DNA of 21,268 nt from Acidobacteriota bacterium (GTDB lineage Bacteria; Acidobacteriota; Terriglobia; Acidiferrales; UBA7541), in contig QHYF01000009.1 in assembly GCA_003224075.1 (NCBI GenBank), positions 1-21,268 on the forward strand, in the 5' to 3' direction. Below are positions 1-7,752 of the stretch, piece by piece. How positions within the stretch are numbered: the stretch's first letter is position 1; every line of letters starts with the position of its first letter. Both the position numbers and the translations under genes were made by a program. Below the pieces are notes generated by a model. The model saw only the letters and a program-made list of their open reading frames with translations. It searched no databases and had not been told where the DNA came from.

Positions 1-783
1 CAGAACAACGACGAAGCCCGCCATTCGAGCACGCGTGGAGCCTCGCAACATGAACCACCAAGTCAAAATGATTGAAAATAACACGTTCAGGAATCCCCCG
101 CGAGAAGCGGTGAGCACAAGCATCCACATCATCACGGCGGCTGTCGCGATCAAAAGCCCAGTTCTCAGAAGCGACCGGCGAGAAAGATATAGGAAACCCA
201 GGTAGGGAATGGTAAGCGCCACGGAGACCCCAAAGTAATTCCACCCCAGCGGTCCTTTGCTGATTCCGAACACGCGGTCCCCTACTCTTAGCGTGTCATT
301 TCCGCTCAGGGCAATTGAAATGCCAGTGACAATCAGCTCGCTCAAGATGATTGTCCAAACGACTTTTCGGAAGCGGCCGATGGTAGTAAGCGTCTGAGAT
401 AGCAGAAAGAAAATAAGGAGCGTTTTGGACCACTCCTGCGTCACGATTTGAAAACTTCCTCCCCTCCAAAAAGCAAATGGCACACCCGCGACAAACCACC
501 CGGTGAGAAGGAGAACGATTCGAAGCTCACGTGTCCAAACCAAATGAACCTGCCCTGTTAGAAGAGCTCCAAGGTATGCGAGACTGGCGCAAAGACCGAA
601 GGCGAGCGTCAGGTGAAGCTGACCAAGAGACGGAAAGATGTCCTCTGGCCGCGCGTAAATGGCGACGGTGAAGAGCCAGACGAAAAAGAAACTCAACTCC
701 GCTCTATAACCGTGGGCCTGCGAAGGAACGAAGTCCCGGTCACCGGTCGCCTCGTTTACAGGTTGCAGCGTGACTTCATTCAA
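1..783 (-). CDS. O-antigen ligase/polymerase (Wzy/WaaL-like), N-terminal part, cut by window edge
   Basis: The minus-strand frame is open from position 783 to the window edge (261 codons, no stop). The product is strongly hydrophobic with about eight membrane segments in the visible part. The first of them runs into the motif YARPEDIFP, which I associate with the start of O-antigen ligase-like proteins in EPS loci. A later helix ends in LTASRGG, like the SRGG motif of the Wzy_C/O-antigen ligase family. Such proteins polymerise or ligate lipid-linked oligosaccharide on the periplasmic side of the inner membrane. The only plausible start I find is TTG at 783-781, which overlaps the stop of the upstream glycosyltransferase as TTGA, so the two are probably translationally coupled. 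The ribosome-binding site is weak. Polymerase versus ligase cannot be decided without the missing C-terminus. Confidence 0.8.
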   Translation of the reverse strand, partial: MNEVTLQPVNEATGDRDFVPSQAHGYRAELSFFFVWLFTVAIYARPEDIFPSLGQLHLTLAFGLCASLAYLGALLTGQVHLVWTRELRIVLLLTGWFVAGVPFAFWRGGSFQIVTQEWSKTLLIFFLLSQTLTTIGRFRKVVWTIILSELIVTGISIALSGNDTLRVGDRVFGISKGPLGWNYFGVSVALTIPYLGFLYLSRRSLLRTGLLIATAAVMMWMLVLTASRGGFLNVLFSIILTWWFMLRGSTRARMAGFVVVL

Positions 784-2039
784 GGATTCACCATCAAGGG
801 ATAACTTGCCACGGTACGGGTGGTCACCCGCTTGTCATGCGACGCCACTCGCTCCAGAACCTCTTCGACCCTAGTTACTACTTTTTCCCAACTATGATTG
901 CTGACTACTTCTTGGCGCGCAGCCGTCCCGATCACGTTTCGGAGGGAATCGTTTCTAAGAAGTTCGGCCACTGCCCCAGCAAAGGCCTCTGGGTGTTCTG
1001 CAATGCGAATCTCAGCGCCGTCGTGAAAAGGCAGGCCCTCGGCGCCAATCGGTGTAGAGACCACGGCCTTTGCCATGGCCATTGCTTCCGGTATCTTGAC
1101 ACGCGTTCCGCCGCCTATTCGCAAGGGAACCACGACAACAGCCGCCTGTGAGAGATAGGGGCGAACATCAGGGACCCATCCGGTGACTTCCACGGCAGGC
1201 GTCTTGGCAGCGATGGCACGTAGACGCTGAGAAGGATTTCGCCCAACAATAGCGAAACTGGCATTCGGAATTGCCTGCCGGATCCGTGGATAAACGTTAC
1301 CCAAGAACCACACGATTCCATCTTCATTCGGGTCCCAGTCCATCGACCCCACGAAGACCATTCGGCCTGGAAGGGGAGGATTCCCGAGTGGGCGAAAAAA
1401 ATCCGTATCAACACCCGTGGGAAGTGTCGACACGCGATCTATTGCGAACTCGCGCCTTATGGTTTGCTGGTCTTCCTCCGACACTGTAAAGACGTGGTCG
1501 AAACAACGGCACACTCGGGCCTCGATCGGACGTGTCTTTCTCCACTCCGACCCATATACCATCTTTCGAAGGGGATGTTTCTCGACGCTCCATTTCCGCT
1601 TTCGCAGCAGGAACTCAACGTTGTGCTCAAGCACAACCTTGGGTTTGAGAGTGATTTCCAGCAAGGGGAAGGCAGTCTGCAAGAAATCGCAGAACACGAG
1701 GTCAAAATGCTCGCGCGCCGTCAGAACTTCTGTTGCTGAACGAAACCGAGGCTGATAGCACTTCGCCAAGAAGTACGGCAGAGAGCTGAATTGGCTGGCC
1801 ACGAGCTCTTTGTAGAACCTGGCCGAGTACTTTCTTGTTTCTTGCCAGAACACCGGCGTATAGCTTTTGAACAAACCCTTCATTTCAGAGATGGCCTCAG
1901 CATCGGCGACGGGATCGGCAAAAGAAACAGCGTGAATCGCGGCTCTCCTCGCCAGGCGAGCAAAGATGTTCAAAGAGCGGACCTTTCCGCCCGTATCGGG
2001 CGGGAAAAGAGGTTGCCGCAATGTTAGCAGGATCTTCAC
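780..2039 (-). CDS. Family 4 glycosyltransferase, PEP-CTERM/XrtA-associated sugar transferase type
   Basis: A 419-residue GT-B fold glycosyltransferase, expected to act at the cytoplasmic face of the membrane. The N-terminal domain begins MKILLTLRQPLFPPDTGGK, the usual first strand and glycine-rich loop, followed by an LEHNVE motif. The C-terminal domain has VFVGSMDWDPNEDGIVWF, FAIVGRNPS, a WVPDVRPYL stretch and the donor-binding segment GGTRVKIPEAMAMAKAVV (GT4 type). This pattern matches the sugar transferases found in exosortase-A-associated EPS loci (TIGR03087 type). It starts at GTG (2039); the only upstream alternative before an in-frame stop would be a rare ATT. It lies 36 nt after the second amidotransferase gene and overlaps the ligase gene by 4 nt. 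Donor and acceptor sugars cannot be predicted. Confidence 0.88.
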   Translation of the reverse strand: MKILLTLRQPLFPPDTGGKVRSLNIFARLARRAAIHAVSFADPVADAEAISEMKGLFKSYTPVFWQETRKYSARFYKELVASQFSSLPYFLAKCYQPRFRSATEVLTAREHFDLVFCDFLQTAFPLLEITLKPKVVLEHNVEFLLRKRKWSVEKHPLRKMVYGSEWRKTRPIEARVCRCFDHVFTVSEEDQQTIRREFAIDRVSTLPTGVDTDFFRPLGNPPLPGRMVFVGSMDWDPNEDGIVWFLGNVYPRIRQAIPNASFAIVGRNPSQRLRAIAAKTPAVEVTGWVPDVRPYLSQAAVVVVPLRIGGGTRVKIPEAMAMAKAVVSTPIGAEGLPFHDGAEIRIAEHPEAFAGAVAELLRNDSLRNVIGTAARQEVVSNHSWEKVVTRVEEVLERVASHDKRVTTRTVASYPLMVNP

Positions 2040-2075
2040 AGCGCTGGCGTTAATGGCTCAAGGGAGCAAAATGTC

Positions 2076-4058
2076 TCAAACTGCGGTGACCGTCTCTAGT
2101 TTCGAGGCCAGCGGTCTCACTGCGGCCGGCTGAGGACAAGATAAGCTTGGATCACGGTCAAGGAAAATACGGTTCCAAAGCTCAAAATTAAGGAGCCGCC
2201 AGCAACCTTCCGTGGCGAATGAATTGCCTTGGCGGTGTGCGTTCAAGAGATACCGAACATAGTCAGGCCGAATGAGTTGTCGCTCGGCCATTCGGCCGTC
2301 CGTCAAAATTGCACTGAGCCTGTCAAAAAGTTGATTCCGCAACCACGGTCGAACCGGGGTAGGGAAGCCCTTCTTGTTGCGGCGAAGAGCTCCTGCAGGC
2401 AACTCCCGAGCCATTGCCTTTCGGAGGAGATACTTCCCCGAGAAAAAACGTATCTTGTACCGTGCCGGGATGCGTGCTGCAAACTCGACCAATTTGTGGT
2501 CCAGGAACGGAACTCGACTCTCGGTCGAGGTGGCCATGCTCATCTGGTCCTGTTTCATGAGAAGCTCGACCAGGTAAGTTTTTATGTCGAGGTAAAGCAG
2601 CCTATTCAGCGAGCTCCCATTCGATCCGTTTGCAGGAAAGAACCGCATGCAATTCGCATAGGCATTGACGCCCCGGAATTCTTCGGTAAGTTCGCTGTTA
2701 AACAGCTGCGGTTGTTGACCCTGGGGAAATGCGGAATAGAAATTGTCAAAGTAAATCTGCTCAAAATTATCGGGATAATAGAGGAACGAGTGTCGCAGTT
2801 TGCGCAGCGCCCAATCCGGAGCAAATCCCGAAGACAATGCCTTGCGCGCAACCTGCTGGACTTGCACTGGAACGAACTTTCTGTAGAGTGGCCCCCCGCG
2901 CAGATTCCAGAGAGCGACCCGATACTTCAGGTAGCCAGCGAACAGTTCGTCGCCGCCCTCGCCAGTGAGAACCACTTTTACTTTCTCCCGCGCCAGACGA
3001 GACACAAAGAAGAGGGCCACACTGGACGGCCATACCAGTGGTTCGTCCTCGTGCCAAATCAGTTGAGGCAAACTCGCAAAGAACTCTTCTGGGCCCAGAA
3101 TTACCTGGTTGTATTCGGCCCCGATGTGTCTGGCGACTTCGCGAGCGTGGGGCAGTTCGCTATATTGACCCTCGGCGTAGCCTACAGAAAACGTTTGAAT
3201 AGGTTCTCTTTTCAGAGCCGCCATCACTGCTGCTATCGAACTTGAGTCGAGTCCCCCACTCAAGAAGACTCCGACCGGAACGTCGCTCATGAGGTGCGCG
3301 CGGACGGTCTCGGTAAACAGATCGCGAAACTGCGACACATAGTCCGATTCGCCGAACGCGTATTCCGGCGGAGAGATATTCAGATCCCAATATTGGCTGA
3401 TCTGTGGTTTTTCAGTTCCGGTGGCGAGGTCGATGTAAAAGCGATGACCAGGCAAGAGTTTGTACACATCTGCGAAGAGCGTTTCCTGCGAAGAGAGATA
3501 GCCAAAGGCAAAGAATTCGGGAAGAGCCTCCCGATTGAGGCGCGGCCGGAAGCCTTGGAGCTCAAGGAGCGCCTTAATTTCTGACGAGAAGGCAAATCTG
3601 CCGCCGACCATCGCATAATAAAATGGCTTTATACCTAAGCGGTCTCGCGCACAGAAGAGTCGCTTGCGCCGTGTGTCCCAGATTGCGAAGGCAAACATGC
3701 CGCGGAGATGGCAAACACAATCGTCACCATATTCCTCGTATAGGTGCACGATCGTTTCCGTATCGCTGTTGGAAGCGAAGCGGTGACCGCGCTTCTGGAG
3801 TCCAGGGCGGAGTTCGGCATGGTTGTAGATTTCCCCATTGAATACGATCCACACGCTCCCGTCTTCATTCGTCATTGGCTGATGTCCACCGGCCAAGTCA
3901 ACAATGCTCAGGCGGCGGAAGCCAAACGCCAGCGGGCCGGAAAAAAACCTCCCTTGATCGTCTGGCCCACGGTGACGGAGAACGTTCGACATGACTTTCA
4001 GCTCTTCTGCTGGAACGTTGTTCCCTCGCAGGTCGAGAATTCCGCAAATTCCACACAT
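2076..4058 (-). CDS. asnB: AsnB-type glutamine-hydrolysing amidotransferase (EPS-associated, copy 1)
   Basis: A 660-residue two-domain protein. The class II glutaminase domain (about residues 1-215) begins MCGICG with the nucleophile Cys2. It also has LRHRGPDD (28-34), FNGEIYN (73-79) and NSDTE (97-101), so the glutaminase site looks complete. The ATP-pyrophosphatase synthetase domain (about 240-620) carries SGGLDSS (267-273) and GEGGDELF (366-373), and later QMSMATSTESRVPFLDH. Known family members convert aspartate to asparagine, but homologues inside polysaccharide loci (WbpS and the XrtA-associated amidotransferases) are thought to amidate uronic acids or other carboxylates. Given the neighbours, a sugar or glycan substrate is more likely than housekeeping asparagine synthesis. 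The ATG start is fixed by the required N-terminal Cys; the ribosome-binding site is weak. A second, divergent copy lies at 12708-14678. Confidence 0.93.
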   Translation of the reverse strand: MCGICGILDLRGNNVPAEELKVMSNVLRHRGPDDQGRFFSGPLAFGFRRLSIVDLAGGHQPMTNEDGSVWIVFNGEIYNHAELRPGLQKRGHRFASNSDTETIVHLYEEYGDDCVCHLRGMFAFAIWDTRRKRLFCARDRLGIKPFYYAMVGGRFAFSSEIKALLELQGFRPRLNREALPEFFAFGYLSSQETLFADVYKLLPGHRFYIDLATGTEKPQISQYWDLNISPPEYAFGESDYVSQFRDLFTETVRAHLMSDVPVGVFLSGGLDSSSIAAVMAALKREPIQTFSVGYAEGQYSELPHAREVARHIGAEYNQVILGPEEFFASLPQLIWHEDEPLVWPSSVALFFVSRLAREKVKVVLTGEGGDELFAGYLKYRVALWNLRGGPLYRKFVPVQVQQVARKALSSGFAPDWALRKLRHSFLYYPDNFEQIYFDNFYSAFPQGQQPQLFNSELTEEFRGVNAYANCMRFFPANGSNGSSLNRLLYLDIKTYLVELLMKQDQMSMATSTESRVPFLDHKLVEFAARIPARYKIRFFSGKYLLRKAMARELPAGALRRNKKGFPTPVRPWLRNQLFDRLSAILTDGRMAERQLIRPDYVRYLLNAHRQGNSFATEGCWRLLNFELWNRIFLDRDPSLSCPQPAAVRPLASKLETVTAV

Positions 4059-4257
4059 TGTTCAGTTTTCTCTTTAGAGCTGGATTCGTCCAACGGCGCG
4101 ATGCTGGTTTGCCCGTATTGAAGACATTGTTCTCATAGCGGCAAGACCGGAGCCGCGGGAAACCATCGGGAAGGACATGGTCATCGTCAGCACCGAGTGA
4201 CGGTTTGCGTTAGATCGGCGACCGATTTTGTGGCTGTTTCGCAAGGCCGTGCGCTAC
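4059..4257 (-). other. Intergenic gap with two short hairpins
   Basis: These 199 nt separate the heparinase-family gene from amidotransferase copy 1. I see no coding frame. Two small inverted repeats are present: GCGGC (4138-4142) with GCCGC (4152-4156) around a 9-nt loop, and ATCGG (4214-4218) with CCGAT (4222-4226) around a 3-nt loop. Neither is followed by a T-run in the minus direction, so neither reads as an intrinsic terminator. No convincing promoter is visible. Confidence 0.3.
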
Positions 4258-6609
4258 CTACCCCGGTTTTGGAGCTGCAAGTTCACAGATGGTAGTAGTA
4301 TTGGCAGGCCGAGAAACTAGATGGCTTCTTGTATCCCGGGACCACTCGTGCTGTTTCACACGCAGATCGGCGTCAAATATCCGGCGCCCGCTGAACTCAA
4401 AATAACTGCCGTCGCAAATAACAAACTGTAGGACAACTTTGTCAGTACCAGTCGAGCAGAACAAGAATCGGGCGTCGCTGGCCCACGGTCCTATCTGCCA
4501 ATTTCCGAGCTCGTCGGCGAAGAACATAGAGTCAGTTGCATTCGCGGTGGAATACCGGAAAGCGCTGACGGGCACGCCTTGGTGTCCCGATTCCAGGCGC
4601 CGGAGAAGACCGAGATGGGCAGCCGCTTCTGAATCGGGGATCAACATGGTTGTGAATTCCGCGGGCAGCGGTGCGCGCATGCTGAGGCAAAGAGTCGGGG
4701 AAGGCTCTTTTCTTCCGTACGCTGGCGAATACCAACCGCTGGATATCACCCGCGAACAATCCACATTCGCCGCGAACAACAAAGCAAGAGATGCAAGTTC
4801 ATCGCTGACGAACATGGCGCCTTCGGGAATCGCATGCAGAGAGCCAGGAGCAAAATGCCAGGAAGCTTCAAGTTTGTGGACTCCCCCGCCGTCAAGAATG
4901 TCCCGTATAAGCCAGAAGCGTGATTTCAAGTGGAAGATGTGACGACGATGTTGAACTGGTGATGGCGGCCGGCAATAACCTCCGTGCGAGCCCACAAATA
5001 AATCAAAGGTTGTTCCGGTCACCCAGCAGTTCACATGCGCATTGGCCCGGCCATGCCATTCGAACGGTCCCGCTGGCTCCGCTTGACTCGAATCGCCAAC
5101 CTGAACGGTATTGTGAGCAGCCGTTCCCCGGAACCAATTGCGTTCGCTGGAGGAGTCCACGTAAGCAAACGTGCCCGGATCAATCAACAATGGTTTACCG
5201 TTTCCGGACAGTTGAACACTCAGTGCATCCGCGTGGCCGTGGCCAGCGCGGCCTGCCCCTTGGGGGCCGGCATCTATCAGAAGCTGATATGCGACTGGGC
5301 TCGAGCTTCGCATCACGTAAATCCCGCTGGACTCGAAGGCGATCGAAGTGCCAGTCTGTTTCCCTCGCGGCAATTCGTTGAATCGTCGCGCACCCCCTGT
5401 TCCAAGCAGCCAAAGTGTTTCTTCGCTGCCGTGAGTGTCCGCAACCTTGAACTCGGGGCGGTTGAAGAGCACTGCACCCGTAATGAGAGGATCCTGCAAA
5501 TGCTCTGCACGGTTACGCCGCGGGTCAAATACGCGGCCACCATCATCGTCACCAAATTGTGGCGCACACCTCACTGTGTTTAGCTCGCAAAGAACTTCAA
5601 GCATCTTCTGAATGGTTTCGTCAAAAGTCTTGGGGATTGGAATTCCGTTTAAGCTCGCGAGTATCCGAGAGTGAAGGAAAAAATCTAGCGCATAGGTGTG
5701 GTAATACATTGATTGCTCAAAGTGCATGCCATCCGGCCGTACTTGACGCTGGGCCTCTCGCAAAACGATTTGCCATCCAAGTTTTTGCCAGCGCTGAGCT
5801 GAAGGAAGCCCGGGACGCAAAGTGCCTATGAAAAAGAGCCCGACCCCTTCACCGAGCAGGTGCGTGTTTGGTGAGAAATAAGTCGAGAGGAATCGCTCAA
5901 TGTGACGCGCATTCACAATCAGCGCCCGCTGGAGGTCAGAAGGGAATTGCTGCGGAAGAACTGAACAACCATCGAGCAAGTTCCAGACCCACAGCCAGGA
6001 TAGGCTTCTGAAGGCAACCTCTAGACTGCTAGACCAGTTAATCCCCACTGGATATGGATTCTGCTCCAACCAGTGATACCACTGCTCGAATAACTCTCGC
6101 GCGTATCGAACTTCCTCGGTCAAGCGGTAGGCCTTGGCAAGCGTAACCATGTGTTGGTGCCGATTCAATTCCCAAGTAACCTTTGCGTCTCCCACCTGTT
6201 CGAAATCCAGGTACGGGACTTGGAACCAAGGACGTACGGGGGCGCATTTGCCATGCACGGCATCAAGATGCCAGTCAATCTCCGGGCCGTAATCTACGCC
6301 TTCGTGACCAAGTAAGTCGAAGCGGTGCTGGCAAATTTGTTCGGCACGTTCCACGATTCCATCAACGGCCTCTGGAAGCTGTTCGCGCAGCCAGGTGAGG
6401 ATGGCCGGCAGCTCGTTCTTTCCAAAGAAAAATCGACCAGAATGCTCTGGCCTACACCGGCTAGCACATTTGGTTATGGGAATACCCATCCTGTACATCG
6501 CCAGGTCGTACCGCTTCGCAAACGCCTGGTGCGCCCGTACGCGGATTTCATCCCAGCCCATTTCGGTGAGACGCTTACAGCGCTCGACCCACGGGAGGCT
6601 AGTCAGCAT
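4258..6609 (-). CDS. Heparinase II/III family protein (polysaccharide lyase fold)
   Basis: About 783 residues. The N-terminal alpha/alpha-toroid region includes GINWSSSLEVAFR (189-201), NTHLLGEG (248-255) and MHFEQSMYYHTYALDFFLHSR (ending near 315). The C-terminal heparinase II/III beta-domain includes GRAGHGHADALS (453-464), LLIDPGTFAY (474-483) and GTAAHNTVQVG (495-505). The Asn in NTH, the Tyr of YYHTY and the His of GHGH are at positions matching the catalytic residues of uronic-acid lyases of this superfamily. I place the start at ATG 6609, which has AAGGGG 8 nt upstream; a TTG two codons earlier (6615) is possible. It overlaps the preceding glycosyltransferase gene by 11 nt. The N-terminus has no signal peptide, so location and role (turnover, editing, or non-catalytic) are open. 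The substrate is unknown, but a uronate polymer fits the AlgD-like gene in the locus. Confidence 0.88.
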   Translation of the reverse strand: MLTSLPWVERCKRLTEMGWDEIRVRAHQAFAKRYDLAMYRMGIPITKCASRCRPEHSGRFFFGKNELPAILTWLREQLPEAVDGIVERAEQICQHRFDLLGHEGVDYGPEIDWHLDAVHGKCAPVRPWFQVPYLDFEQVGDAKVTWELNRHQHMVTLAKAYRLTEEVRYARELFEQWYHWLEQNPYPVGINWSSSLEVAFRSLSWLWVWNLLDGCSVLPQQFPSDLQRALIVNARHIERFLSTYFSPNTHLLGEGVGLFFIGTLRPGLPSAQRWQKLGWQIVLREAQRQVRPDGMHFEQSMYYHTYALDFFLHSRILASLNGIPIPKTFDETIQKMLEVLCELNTVRCAPQFGDDDGGRVFDPRRNRAEHLQDPLITGAVLFNRPEFKVADTHGSEETLWLLGTGGARRFNELPRGKQTGTSIAFESSGIYVMRSSSPVAYQLLIDAGPQGAGRAGHGHADALSVQLSGNGKPLLIDPGTFAYVDSSSERNWFRGTAAHNTVQVGDSSQAEPAGPFEWHGRANAHVNCWVTGTTFDLFVGSHGGYCRPPSPVQHRRHIFHLKSRFWLIRDILDGGGVHKLEASWHFAPGSLHAIPEGAMFVSDELASLALLFAANVDCSRVISSGWYSPAYGRKEPSPTLCLSMRAPLPAEFTTMLIPDSEAAAHLGLLRRLESGHQGVPVSAFRYSTANATDSMFFADELGNWQIGPWASDARFLFCSTGTDKVVLQFVICDGSYFEFSGRRIFDADLRVKQHEWSRDTRSHLVSRPANTTTICELAAPKPG

Positions 6610-7531
6610 CGGCAAAACCCCTTATCAGTTCTTTCGCTTTCCGGCTGGGCTCCTCAAGCAACCAATCGGCGGTTCGTGAGATGTTATCTTCGGCGTCTTC
6701 CAACCTTGTCTGGTCTTTCGCCTGCGCGTAACTCGCTGCCAGACCGATGAGCTTGGCGCACAAGTCTTCAGCGTCCTTTCCGCGGTATGTGATTACACTC
6801 GTTGGTCGACTGCCGTTCTCGCTTGCTACCACAGGTACACCCAGAGCCAGCGACTCGAGAATTGATGAAGAAACGCCGTCGCAGGCTGGAGTTCGGACAT
6901 AAGCGAAGCACCGGGTCAGCAACGTCAAGAACTCATCGTGGGCAAGATTCCCCAGGAGGAGCAGGCTTTCACGTTCCCGGCCGGGCCAACAACCCACGAA
7001 ATCCCTGGCGGCAGGCAATTCCTTTGATGGGAAGCCAAGCCAAATGAATCCTGCATTCGGATAGCGTCTGCGGAAACGGAGCATGGCATCCCGTAGCACG
7101 GGAAGTCGATATTCCGGGCGAAAGGAAACGTAGCAGAAAAAGACTGGATGGCGCTTGTGAAGGAAGGCCTCAACGTCGGAGGCAAGCGGGACTGGTTGGA
7201 AATCAACATGCTGTCTGGAAAAACCGGGAATTGCCACCACGCGATCAGGGTCAAGCCCATATCGCTCAATCGCTCGCTTCACTTGCATGTTATTGCAGGA
7301 GATTCTTCCCGATAGGTGGAAGAGCAATTGAAAGGGCCACCGCGACAAGCGATTTTCGGGCCGGGGAAAGTATTTCTGTTGCAGGCCACCCCGCCAACTC
7401 AGCGCAACCGGTTGACCGGCAATCCGACCGACGACGGCGGCAGCTAAGGCCAGCGTGTACCCTGTTTTGGACTGGCCGTTTACGTGCACTTGGAAACGAT
7501 AACCTTTCCATCTGAACGTCTGTGTACTCAC
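6599..7531 (-). CDS. Family 4 glycosyltransferase, main part of a frameshifted gene
   Basis: This frame gives 310 residues from a nominal GTG at 7531. The genuine homology appears to begin at WKGYRFQVHVNGQSKTGY, inside the N-terminal Rossmann domain. It continues with VALSWRGGLQQKYFPR, GRISCNNMQVKRAIERYG, FCYVSFRPEYRLPVLRDA and the donor-binding segment DGVSSSILESLALGVPVVAS, a GT4 arrangement with Asp in place of the first Glu of EX7E. The missing first strand and loop of the domain sit just upstream in another frame (7512-7727), so the gene is split. As it stands the GTG-started product would lack the N-terminal beta-alpha-beta unit and is probably inactive, unless the shift is a sequencing error or is bypassed. 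The stop overlaps the start of the heparinase-family gene. Confidence 0.75.
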   Translation of the reverse strand: MSTQTFRWKGYRFQVHVNGQSKTGYTLALAAAVVGRIAGQPVALSWRGGLQQKYFPRPENRLSRWPFQLLFHLSGRISCNNMQVKRAIERYGLDPDRVVAIPGFSRQHVDFQPVPLASDVEAFLHKRHPVFFCYVSFRPEYRLPVLRDAMLRFRRRYPNAGFIWLGFPSKELPAARDFVGCWPGRERESLLLLGNLAHDEFLTLLTRCFAYVRTPACDGVSSSILESLALGVPVVASENGSRPTSVITYRGKDAEDLCAKLIGLAASYAQAKDQTRLEDAEDNISRTADWLLEEPSRKAKELIRGFADAD

Positions 7532-7727
7532 TACTCTTCTTTGTATGGTTTTCGTTCAGATTGAGCACATCACACACAATTCCACGGCGGCGAATTTCTT
7601 CGACGAGAAACTTGGTTTGGATGGCCCATCCACAAACCGGCGGTGGATAGTTAGAGATTTGGAGGATTTTCACCTCCTGGCCCTCTACAATGTTGCTATT
7701 CGTTTTGATTCCGGCCGGCTTGGTCAT
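7512..7727 (-). pseudogene. N-terminal fragment of the same family 4 glycosyltransferase, separated by a frameshift
   Basis: From ATG 7727 this frame encodes VKILQISNYPPPVCGWAIQT and then a helix and strand ending in EYTDVQ (residue 72, codon 7514-7512). That is the classic first beta-alpha-beta of a GT4 enzyme, including the PPPVCGWA loop. After that codon the frame degenerates (Arg/Ser/Cys-rich, stop at 7290), while the homologous continuation WKGYRF resumes one nucleotide later (codon 7510-7508). Reading across requires skipping one base at about 7511, which is equivalent to a 1-nt insertion or a deletion of 3n+2 nt. The start lies 25 nt after the upstream acyltransferase gene, and the fragment keeps the operon spacing expected of an intact gene. 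The true start may be the in-frame ATG used here, or a later codon near the GTG at 7673. Confidence 0.72.
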
Positions 7728-7752
7728 TAGAGATGTCTCGCGCGTTGCGTTC

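Noticed and set aside
2229..3245. 338-codon plus-strand open frame antisense to amidotransferase copy 1
   Set aside because: It lies wholly inside a gene with clear motifs on the other strand, its translation resembles no protein family, and it follows from the codon bias of the real gene.
4214..4229. Short hairpin followed by TTTT on the plus strand, resembling a terminator
   Set aside because: The stem is only 5 bp with a 3-nt loop, the T-run is on the strand with no genes, and no transcript would end there.
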